Assembly (NCBI RefSeq): GCF_035917335.1
Contig: NZ_CP109067.1
Coordinates: 1,924,501-1,988,500 of the forward strand
Source: Micromonospora sp. NBC_01813
GTDB taxonomy: Bacteria > Actinomycetota > Actinomycetes > Mycobacteriales > Micromonosporaceae
DNA: 64,000 nt
Direction of reading: 5' to 3'
Each line of letters starts with the position of its first letter. Position 1 is the stretch's first letter. Positions 57,324 through 64,000 of this stretch are shown here, piece after piece. Under the pieces are notes generated by a model, which was not told the origin of the DNA, ran no database searches, and saw only the letters and a list, made by a program, of their open reading frames with translations. The translations under genes were made by a program, and so were the position numbers.

Positions 57324-58609
57324 TGGTCGGCCCGCAGGGTTCGGCGCAGCAGGATGACCAGTGGTGGGGTGGCGGCGGCAAGGACGAGCAGGTCGTGGAC
57401 GGCGTAGGCCCACGCGACGGCGACGATGCCCATCGGTTCCAGCCACAGCACGACCAGGGCCACCAGCACGACCGAGCCGACCGCCTGCACCGCCATCGGG
57501 TAGGCGATCTGACGATGCACCCTCGCCAGGGCACCGTAGAGGTAGCCGGGACCGGACAGCAGGTGGACCACGCCCATGACCAGCAGCAGGGGTGTGCCGG
57601 CGGCGGCGTACTCGCTGCCGTAGAGCAGCAGCGCGACCGGCCCGGCGACACCGACGGCCAGTCCGCGCAGCAGGCAGACAGCGACCAGCACCCGGATGAA
57701 CGAACGGGTCAGGGCCGGCAGGTCGGCTCCTGGGCGAGCGGCGGCACTGACGTACGGGCCGCTGGCCAGCGACATCACCAGCAGCGAGGCGGTGACCACC
57801 GTCCAGGCGATGTTGTAGTACGCGGCTTGCTCGACGCCCACTGTCGCCAGCACCGCCACCGGGATGACCAGACCGGGCACCGACTGGGCCAGCATCCAGC
57901 CGAACGAGACTCCGGCGTAGCCGGCCAGTTCGCGCGATGGTGGCAGCGAGGACGGTTCGACCCGGCCGCGTCGACGCAGGGCCACGAACAGCAGGCTCTC
58001 GACGATGACGACCGCGACAGCGGCAGGAACGATCCAGCCGGCGACAATGGCAAACCCGCTGCCCGACGACGACACCGCGACGATGGCGGCGAGTTTGGCC
58101 ACCGCATGGGCGGTGTTCTTTGCGGCCGCCCAGCGCGCCCGGTGCACCCCGATGACGACGGAGTCGAGCAGCGCGAAGGCGGCGAGGATGGTGACCGCCG
58201 CGACGAAGGCCAGCGACTGCGCCCAACCAGTGGTCAGATCGCCTGCGGCGACGGCGACGAAGCCAGCGCCGAGTACGACGGAAAGGCAGCCGGACAGCGC
58301 CAGTCCGGCGGCGATCAACCGGCCGCGCAGCTCGCCGGCGGCTGGCAGGAAACGTTCGAAGAGCGGACCGAGGCTGAGATTGGCCACGCTGGCGAGCACG
58401 GTCGCGGCGTTGACCGCTGTGGTGGCCTGCCCGACTGCCTCGACCGGGTAGAGGCGGGTCGCCGCCATCCAGAACACGAGTCCGAGCACGGAGGTCGCGG
58501 CGCTCGACAGGACCAGGCTCGCGGCGTCACCCCGGAGTCGGCCGGCACCGGGCCGAGGCGCGGTGGCCGGGCCGGGGGCGTCCGAGCGCGGGGCCGACCA
58601 GGTCTTCAT
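57320..58609 (-). CDS. Polysaccharide flippase/O-antigen-type transporter (MATE/MOP superfamily)
   Basis: A 429-aa protein with about 12 membrane segments, starting LRGDAASLVLSSAATSVLGLVFW, like Wzx and related flippases that move lipid-linked oligosaccharides outward. The ATG at 58609 directly abuts a palindrome that contains a good -10 element, so the mRNA is probably leaderless. It pairs with the GT4 gene. Confidence 0.88.
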   Translation of the reverse strand: MKTWSAPRSDAPGPATAPRPGAGRLRGDAASLVLSSAATSVLGLVFWMAATRLYPVEAVGQATTAVNAATVLASVANLSLGPLFERFLPAAGELRGRLIAAGLALSGCLSVVLGAGFVAVAAGDLTTGWAQSLAFVAAVTILAAFALLDSVVIGVHRARWAAAKNTAHAVAKLAAIVAVSSSGSGFAIVAGWIVPAAVAVVIVESLLFVALRRRGRVEPSSLPPSRELAGYAGVSFGWMLAQSVPGLVIPVAVLATVGVEQAAYYNIAWTVVTASLLVMSLASGPYVSAAARPGADLPALTRSFIRVLVAVCLLRGLAVGVAGPVALLLYGSEYAAAGTPLLLVMGVVHLLSGPGYLYGALARVHRQIAYPMAVQAVGSVVLVALVVLWLEPMGIVAVAWAYAVHDLLVLAAATPPLVILLRRTLRADQ

Positions 58610-58623
58610 CTACATATTGTAGA
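58609..58623. promoter_or_regulatory. BlaI/CopY-like operator overlapping a leaderless promoter
   Basis: TCTACA TAT TGTAGA is a perfect palindrome. On the minus strand it contains TACAAT, a good -10 hexamer, six bases before the flippase ATG, which implies transcription starting at or next to the ATG. No clear -35 is visible. A repressor bound here would block the -10. The site also lies about 115 bp before the plus-strand carrier-thioesterase gene. Confidence 0.6.
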
Positions 58624-58736
58624 ATTCCGATCGTGGACATGATCGCACCACTCCCCCCGCCCCGGCCTGCGCCAACGTCGGCCGGCGGGCCGTTTCGCAG
58701 GATCGCCGCGGCACGGGCGCGGGCAGGACGGGCAGC

Positions 58737-59738
58737 GTGAACCCGGACGAGGTCGTCCCGCCCCGCACCTCCATGGAGCGGGAGGTCGCCCGCGCCTGGT
58801 CCGGCGCGCTCGGCATCGACCCGATCGGCCGTGACGACCGGTTCACCGACCTCGGCGGGACCTCGCTCGCCGCGGAGAAGGTGCTTGTCGACCTACGGAC
58901 CCGGCTCGCCGTACCCGCCGAGGCGGATCTGTTCTCCGACGCGCCGACCCTGGCTGAGCTCGCCGAACGGATCGAGAAGCGGCGTCGGGCCCAGTTCCGC
59001 TCCGGTACGACGACCTGCGTACGGCTCGGCGGCCCGAGCGACCCGGTCGAACCACCGGTGTTCTGCTTCGCCGGTGCCGGCGCCACCGGGGTCTCCTTCC
59101 TCGGACTCGCCGCCGCCCTGGGTAGCCAGCGGACCGTCTACGCCGCGCACGCACACGGCTACACATCGCGGGCACTGCCGTCCTGGACGGTACGGAGCCA
59201 CGCACGACGGCACCTGCGCGACGTGCTGCGCCACCAGCCCGACGGCCCCTACTACCTGGTCGGCCACTCGTTCGGCGGCCACATCGCGCTGGCCGTCGCC
59301 GACCTACTCGCCGCCCGCGGCCGTGAGGTCGCCGCCGTGGTCCTGCTCGACACGGTCCTGAAGAAGACCCCGCACGGTTCGGTGGCCGACTACCGGCAGG
59401 GCGCTGCGGCAACTCCCCCGCCGCTGGCCGAACGGCTACGCACCCATCTGCGGGTGCTCACCGCCGGGATCGTGCAGTACGACGCCCCGACCCAGCAGGC
59501 CGCTTTCTGGGAGCGGGACATCCGCGCGCAGAACCGGATCCGACCCGGTGCCGTCCCGGCCAACACGGTGGTGCTGGTGTCCGACCAGAACGCCGATCAG
59601 GAGGCGCTCTGGGCCCAGTCGGCCGGGCCACGGATCCGGCGGGTCCCCGGCGACCACTACGCCGTCCTCAACGCCCCCGTACAGATCCGCGCGATCGCCG
59701 AGGAACTCGCGACGCCGGACACACGACCAACCTCCTGA
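58737..59738 (+). CDS. Carrier protein-thioesterase didomain
   Basis: A 333-aa protein: a carrier domain with DLGGTSL (Ser43), then an NRPS-type thioesterase with GHSFGG (Ser178) and a late DHYAVL His. It looks like the last two domains of an NRPS without condensation or adenylation parts. It could accept an aminoacyl or isonitrile-acyl unit from a separate enzyme and release it. It lies 15 bp before the ligase gene, so it belongs to the isonitrile/copper operon. Start: GTG at 58737 after GGACGGG. Confidence 0.9.
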   Translation: MNPDEVVPPRTSMEREVARAWSGALGIDPIGRDDRFTDLGGTSLAAEKVLVDLRTRLAVPAEADLFSDAPTLAELAERIEKRRRAQFRSGTTTCVRLGGPSDPVEPPVFCFAGAGATGVSFLGLAAALGSQRTVYAAHAHGYTSRALPSWTVRSHARRHLRDVLRHQPDGPYYLVGHSFGGHIALAVADLLAARGREVAAVVLLDTVLKKTPHGSVADYRQGAAATPPPLAERLRTHLRVLTAGIVQYDAPTQQAAFWERDIRAQNRIRPGAVPANTVVLVSDQNADQEALWAQSAGPRIRRVPGDHYAVLNAPVQIRAIAEELATPDTRPTS

Positions 59739-59753
59739 CCGCCGAGGAGCCTC

Positions 59754-61286
59754 ATGATCCACCACCCCCAGTTGAGCACGATGACCGACACCATCACGTT
59801 CCACAGCACCCGGATCCCTGACCGCCCAGCGGTGCTGACCAGCACCGGACAGCGGTCGACCTACCGGGAGCTCGCCCAGGCCAGCGAGGCGCTCGCCGCC
59901 GGTCTCGTCACGCTCGGTGTCGGTGCCGGCGACCGGGTGGCCTACCTAGGTCGCGAAGCACCCGCCTACTGGGAGCTGCTGTTCGCCGCCGCCAGGATCG
60001 GCGCGGTGCTGGTGCCGGTGAACTGGCGACTGACCGCTGTCGAGGTGGAGCACATCCTGGTGGACTCGGACACCGTGGTGGTCTTCCTCGACGGGGACCA
60101 CCCGCTACGCGGTACGACCGGCCGACACGAGGTGATCACCGACACGGGCTACCCGGCCTGGCGGGACACCCTGCGCCCGCCCGCGCCACCGTACGACGCC
60201 ACCCCTTCGACGCCGCTCGCCCAGCTGTACACCAGCGGCACGACCGGGCTACCCAAGGGCGTCCTGCTGCCGCACCGCAGCTTCTTCGCCATCCGGGACT
60301 CGCTCGCTGACGCGGGCCTCGACTGGATCGACTGGATCGACGGTGACATCGCCCTGATCGGCATCCCCGGGTTCCACATCGGTGGCCTGTGGTTCGCGAC
60401 TCAGGCGTTCCACGCCGGTGCAGCCGTCTACAGCATGCCGGTCTTCGACCCGGCCACTGTCCGCCGAGCGGTCCGCGACGACGGCGTGACCACCGCGATC
60501 TTCGTGCCCGCCATGATGCGTTCCATCGTCTCCGACGGCCAAGGGGCGGACGACTTCACCGGGCTCCGCAAGATCATCTACGGCGGTGCACCGATCTCCG
60601 AGGCGCTACTCGAAGAGTCCGTCCGGGTCTTCGACTGTGACTTCGCCCAGATCTACGGCCTGACCGAGACCGGCAACACCGCGATCTGCCTCCCACCGGA
60701 CCAGCACGTGCCCGGTTCCCCCCGACTGCGGGCGGCCGGCCGACCGTACCCAGGGGTCGAGGTCCGCATCGTCACCGACGGCCTTGAGGTCCCGCAGGGC
60801 AGCGTCGGCGAGGTGCACCTGCGGACCCCGGCGGCGATGCTCGGCTACTGGAACCTGCCGGACGCGACCGCGGCGACCCTGGTCGACGGCTGGGTACGCA
60901 CGGGCGACGCGGGCTATCTCGACAGCGAGGGGTACCTCTACATCCAGGACCGGGTAAAGGACATGATCCTGGTCGCTGGCGAGAACGTGTTTCCCGCCGA
61001 GATCGAGAACGCCCTCGCCGCCCATCCGAAGGTCGCCGATGCCGCCGTCGTCGGAGTGCCGGATGAACACACCGGCGAAGCGGTGCTCGCCCACGTCGTG
61101 TTCCGCCCCGGTGAGCAGGCGAGCACCCGGGAGTTGATGCTCTTCCTCCGTAGCCGGCTCGCCGACTTCAAGCTGCCCAACCGCTACGAGGTCATCGACG
61201 CCGTGCCACGTAACCCGAGTGGAAAGATCCTCCGCCGAGAACTACGCGAGCCGTACTGGCAGGGGCATGAGAGGCGGGTCAATTGA
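59754..61286 (+). CDS. FadD10/ScoC-like fatty acyl-AMP (acyl-ACP) ligase
   Basis: A 510-aa ANL-family ligase with YTSGTTGLPKG near 160, YGLTETGN, the TGDAGYLD loop and C-terminal PRNPSGKILRREL. In isonitrile clusters a FadD10-type ligase loads a short fatty acid on the dedicated ACP; here that ACP is encoded at 44811-45047, about 15 kb away. A ribosome site GAGGAG precedes the ATG. It could be a general acyl-CoA ligase, but its carrier-protein and copper-gene neighbours favour the specialised role. Confidence 0.85.
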   Translation: MIHHPQLSTMTDTITFHSTRIPDRPAVLTSTGQRSTYRELAQASEALAAGLVTLGVGAGDRVAYLGREAPAYWELLFAAARIGAVLVPVNWRLTAVEVEHILVDSDTVVVFLDGDHPLRGTTGRHEVITDTGYPAWRDTLRPPAPPYDATPSTPLAQLYTSGTTGLPKGVLLPHRSFFAIRDSLADAGLDWIDWIDGDIALIGIPGFHIGGLWFATQAFHAGAAVYSMPVFDPATVRRAVRDDGVTTAIFVPAMMRSIVSDGQGADDFTGLRKIIYGGAPISEALLEESVRVFDCDFAQIYGLTETGNTAICLPPDQHVPGSPRLRAAGRPYPGVEVRIVTDGLEVPQGSVGEVHLRTPAAMLGYWNLPDATAATLVDGWVRTGDAGYLDSEGYLYIQDRVKDMILVAGENVFPAEIENALAAHPKVADAAVVGVPDEHTGEAVLAHVVFRPGEQASTRELMLFLRSRLADFKLPNRYEVIDAVPRNPSGKILRRELREPYWQGHERRVN

Positions 61287-62296
61287 GCCGGTCCGCCGCC
61301 ATGGCCGGGTGCGTCGCGGGGGCGGCCCTGCTGTCGAGCCTGATCGTTCCGGCCACGGCACTGGCCGGCGAGCCCACCGAACTCGACGCTTCTGCCGGAC
61401 ACTGGTCGATGCGCACCGTTGCCGACACTCCCCGCATCGGGGAGCTGGTACTGGTCGCCAACGAACCCGGTGGACGTACGAGTGTCGAACTCACCGTCGA
61501 AAACCCCGGCGACAAGGCGGTCACCGTCGCCGTATCGACCGCGGCGGTCAGCACCGACGGCGGCGCCCTGGCCTACACCGAGTCGGACAGCGTCCTCGAC
61601 CCGGTCAACTGGGTCGCCGTACCGCAGGAACAACAGCGCATCACCGTACCGCCCGGCGAATCCGCCGCCGTCACCGTCACCGTCCGTACCCCGACCGCCG
61701 CTACCGGCGGCGACTACGCGGCCGGCGTCACCGCCGTCGCGTCGGACACCGGCGAGCGCCGGGCCGTCCCGTTGCTGGTCCGGGTGCCCGGCAGCCGGCC
61801 GTCCGGCCTGGAGCTGGCCGACGCCGACGCGCTGCAGACCCAGGGCACCGCCGGCTGGCCGCTCACCGGGTCGGTCCGACCGATCCGGTACCGGGTGGTC
61901 AACACCGGAACCACCGTCGTCGCGGGCCAGCTCAGCGTCGGGCTGGCAACCGTGTTCGACCGGTTCGCGGTCGTCGACGACGTCGGCGAGGTCGTCCTGC
62001 TGCCCGGCGACGAGGTCACCGGCACGGTCACCGGCACGGTGCCGCCCTCTGGGCCCGTCGCCCTCGAAGCCCGGGTCCGGGTCGGCTACCTGGGTCCGGA
62101 CGGCAGCGAACGCAGCTACCTCGTGCAGGCGACCGGCCCGAGCACGTTCGCCTTCCCCTGGTGGCTCTCCGCCGCGGCGCTCACGGTCCTCACCGTGACA
62201 ACGGCGGGATGGGCCACCGCACGACGGCGGCGAATCAGAGCCCTGGGCACGGCACCGCGCCCTCGGCAACCCGCCCAACCCGACGATTCGGAGTAG
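61283..62296 (+). CDS. Secreted, C-terminally anchored beta-sandwich protein (DUF916-like)
   Basis: A 337-aa protein with a signal peptide (cleavage near LAG), two Ig-like repeats (VELTVENPGDKAVTVAVS and later YRVVNTGTTVVAGQLSVG), one membrane helix (about 292-312) and a basic cytoplasmic tail. It looks like the extracellular WxL-interacting/DUF916-type proteins. It overlaps the ligase stop by 4 bp through a TTG start, so it is in the copper operon, perhaps as a surface scaffold for the copper proteins. Function unknown. Confidence 0.7.
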   Translation: MSRSAAMAGCVAGAALLSSLIVPATALAGEPTELDASAGHWSMRTVADTPRIGELVLVANEPGGRTSVELTVENPGDKAVTVAVSTAAVSTDGGALAYTESDSVLDPVNWVAVPQEQQRITVPPGESAAVTVTVRTPTAATGGDYAAGVTAVASDTGERRAVPLLVRVPGSRPSGLELADADALQTQGTAGWPLTGSVRPIRYRVVNTGTTVVAGQLSVGLATVFDRFAVVDDVGEVVLLPGDEVTGTVTGTVPPSGPVALEARVRVGYLGPDGSERSYLVQATGPSTFAFPWWLSAAALTVLTVTTAGWATARRRRIRALGTAPRPRQPAQPDDSE

Positions 62297-62301
62297 GACC
62301 G

Positions 62302-62949
62302 ATGAACACCACACATCCCACACGGCGGCGGGTCGCCACAGCGCTGGCCGCGCTCGGCGCGGCAGCGGCCGCCGTCCTGACGATCGGTTCTCCCGCCCAC
62401 GCCCATGACCAGGTGATCGAGCAGTTCCCGAAGGCGGACGCCCAGCTACCCGAGGCACCGGACCGGATCTCGCTTACCTTCACCTCGCCGGTGCTCGACA
62501 TCGGGGCCATCATGATGGTCGTGGACCCGTCCGGAAAGAACTGGGCCACCGGGGATGCGACGATCACCGACGCGGCCGTCGTGCAGCCGCTGCCGGAGGA
62601 CATGGCCGACGGCAACTACCAGGTGCGGTGGCGGGTGGTCTCCGGTGACGGGCACCCGCTCAGTGAGAGCTTCCTCTTCTCCGTCGGCGACGTGACCGGC
62701 GCGCCGACCTTTCCCGAACCGGCCTCCGGCGCGGAGCCGACCGACGGCCTGGACAACGCGAACCAGGGCGAGTTCGCCCTGACCGGCGCCATCGACGACA
62801 CCACACAGTCACAGCAGGCGGTGCCCCGCGCCGCGCTGTTCGGCTTCGGCGGCACCGTCCTCGGGCTGCTCCTGTTCACCATTGGCAGATCCGCTGCTGG
62901 CCGCCCAGGCCGGCGGTCTCGGCCTGACCTGAAAGGGACGACACCATGA
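62302..62949 (+). CDS. copC: Copper resistance protein CopC
   Basis: A 215-aa protein. The signal peptide ends at AHAH, so the mature chain starts with the His that binds Cu(II) in CopC. The domain shows PDRISLTFTSPV and the conserved SGDGHPLSESFLFSV near its end. A C-terminal helix (about 180-196) anchors it. It has no CopD partner in the window. Confidence 0.92.
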   Translation: MNTTHPTRRRVATALAALGAAAAAVLTIGSPAHAHDQVIEQFPKADAQLPEAPDRISLTFTSPVLDIGAIMMVVDPSGKNWATGDATITDAAVVQPLPEDMADGNYQVRWRVVSGDGHPLSESFLFSVGDVTGAPTFPEPASGAEPTDGLDNANQGEFALTGAIDDTTQSQQAVPRAALFGFGGTVLGLLLFTIGRSAAGRPGRRSRPDLKGTTP

Positions 62950-63476
62950 ACGGACTCCGGAGCAGCGTCGCCGCTGCCGCCCTCGCGCTCGGCCTTCTCG
63001 GCGGAGTCGCCGGGTGCACCGACGCGAACGCCACCGACACCTCGACCGGGGACGACGTCACGTCGGCCGCCGCCGAGCAGGCCGCCGACGTGACGGTGCA
63101 GGACACCTGGGTCAAGGCGGTCGACTCGGGCATGACGGCGGCGTTCGGCCTGCTGGTCAACGACAGCGACCGGGACGTACGGGTGGTGTCCTCCACCTCG
63201 GACGCGTCCCCTGTGATGGAACTGCACGAGACGGTGGAGAGCACCGACGGCCAGATGGTGATGCGGGAGAAGGACGGCGGCTTCATCATCCCGGCGAACT
63301 CGCAGTACGTGCTCCAGCCCGGAGCCAACCACCTGATGCTGATGGACGTCGTCCAGCCGATCAAGGCAGGCGACGTGGTCACGTTCGCCGTGGAGTTCGA
63401 GGACGGCTCGGCCTTCGAGTTCGAGGCCCCGGTCAAGGACTACACGGGCGCCAACGAAAGGTACGTCGATGAGTGA
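62946..63476 (+). CDS. PCu(A)C-type periplasmic copper chaperone lipoprotein
   Basis: A 176-aa lipoprotein (lipobox GVAGC, Cys24) with the copper site of the PCuAC family: His in MELHETV, Met in MVMREKDGG and HLMLM, matching H-x(n)-M-x(n)-H-x-M. It hands Cu(I) to cytochrome oxidase or other cuproenzymes. It overlaps CopC by 4 bp and the peroxidase by 8 bp. Confidence 0.93.
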   Translation: MNGLRSSVAAAALALGLLGGVAGCTDANATDTSTGDDVTSAAAEQAADVTVQDTWVKAVDSGMTAAFGLLVNDSDRDVRVVSSTSDASPVMELHETVESTDGQMVMREKDGGFIIPANSQYVLQPGANHLMLMDVVQPIKAGDVVTFAVEFEDGSAFEFEAPVKDYTGANERYVDE

Positions 63477-64000
63477 GACACCGCAGGGCAGCTCGCCGAT
63501 GCCGTCGGTGCGACCGGCCGGCGAGCGCAGCCGTCGGTCGGTGCTGTTCGGGGGCGTCGCCGCCGCCGGAATCGGCGCGGCCGCCGCCGTCGGCGTCGAA
63601 TCGTTCGTCGGCGACCGGGAGGCGCAAGCACGCGCAGCCGCGCTGTCCGCCGCCGACAGCGCGAACGGACCGAAGACCGTGCCGTTCCATGGTGTGCACC
63701 AGGCCGGGGTGGAGATGGTGCCGCAGGCGTTCCAGAATCTCGTCGCGCTCACGCTGCGCCCCGAGGCGGACCGGGATGCCATCCGGCGGCTGCTGATCAC
63801 CCTCACCGACGATGCCGCCCGGTTGACCGGTGGCACCTACGCCCTCGCCGACTCCGAGCCGGAACTGGCGCTCATCCCGGCCCGGCTTACGGTCACCTTC
63901 GGATTCGGCCGTGGCCTCATCGACCGGGTCGCCCCGGACGCAGCGCCCGACTGGCTCACCGACCTGCCGCCGTTCGGGGAGGACCGACTGCAGGACCGGT
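63469..64000 (+). CDS. Dye-decolorising (DyP/EfeB-type) peroxidase, N-terminal part
   Basis: The first 177 residues are visible. A twin-arginine signal (RSRRSVLFGGVAAAG) is followed by the N-terminal DyP domain (HGVHQAGVEMVPQ; TFGFGRGLIDR). DyP peroxidases are haem enzymes exported by Tat; EfeB relatives work in iron acquisition. Its place after CopC and PCuAC suggests a role in copper or oxidative chemistry outside the cell. It is cut by the window end, so the haem ligand is not seen. Confidence 0.9.
   Translation, partial: MSETPQGSSPMPSVRPAGERSRRSVLFGGVAAAGIGAAAAVGVESFVGDREAQARAAALSAADSANGPKTVPFHGVHQAGVEMVPQAFQNLVALTLRPEADRDAIRRLLITLTDDAARLTGGTYALADSEPELALIPARLTVTFGFGRGLIDRVAPDAAPDWLTDLPPFGEDRLQDR

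Overview
The window is a high-GC actinomycete chromosome segment with many GTG starts, stop/start overlaps of a few bases and long co-directional operons. Gene content (type I PKS/NRPS, FecCD-type metal transporters, YcaO enzymes, copper genes) fits Micromonosporaceae or a related family; that assignment is inference. I saw no rRNA, tRNA, CRISPR array or insertion sequence.

1-18630 is a PKS/NRPS locus read on the minus strand. A PKS with a KSQ-AT-ACP loading module and an AT-less KS-KR-ACP module (16116-9727) is followed by a KS-AT-DH-KR-ACP module (9734-4458), a Cys-specific heterocyclisation NRPS ending in a thioesterase (4461-394), and the start of another NRPS (346-1, cut by the window edge). 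A SagB/McbC-type oxidoreductase (17753-16392) precedes it and a type II thioesterase (17860-18630) diverges. The predicted product is a short hydroxy-enoyl chain joined to a Cys-derived thiazoline or thiazole.

18702-24118 is a six-gene metallophore/corrinoid uptake operon on the minus strand behind a clear cobalamin riboswitch. 24185-31128 is a RiPP (YcaO/TOMM-type) locus: a 48-aa precursor with a duplicated leader repeat and no Cys, an ocin-ThiF-like leader-binding protein, a CocE/NonD hydrolase and two YcaO proteins on the minus strand, with a divergent MFS exporter. 31232-37795 is a second uptake operon (binding lipoprotein, FecCD permease, FecE ATPase, two ABC half-transporters), facing a Fur-family regulator across a palindrome.

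38524-47846 and 58737-64000 are rich in copper genes (YcnI, CopZ, CopA, DUF5134-like, CopC, PCuAC, DyP peroxidase). Between and within them lie the parts of an isonitrile lipid pathway of the ScoB-E/Rv0097-Rv0100 type: acyl carrier protein, isonitrile-forming iron oxygenase, FcoT-like thioesterase and a FadD10-like ligase. A KAS III, a carrier-thioesterase didomain and a permease/ATPase pair accompany them. This looks like a split copper-metallophore (chalkophore) locus. It is interrupted by an envelope glycan block (48064-58609: glycosyltransferases, polytopic membrane protein, GH16 enzyme, flippase). Near-identical CTACA/TGTAG palindromes, resembling BlaI/CopY-family operators, sit at both ends of that block.
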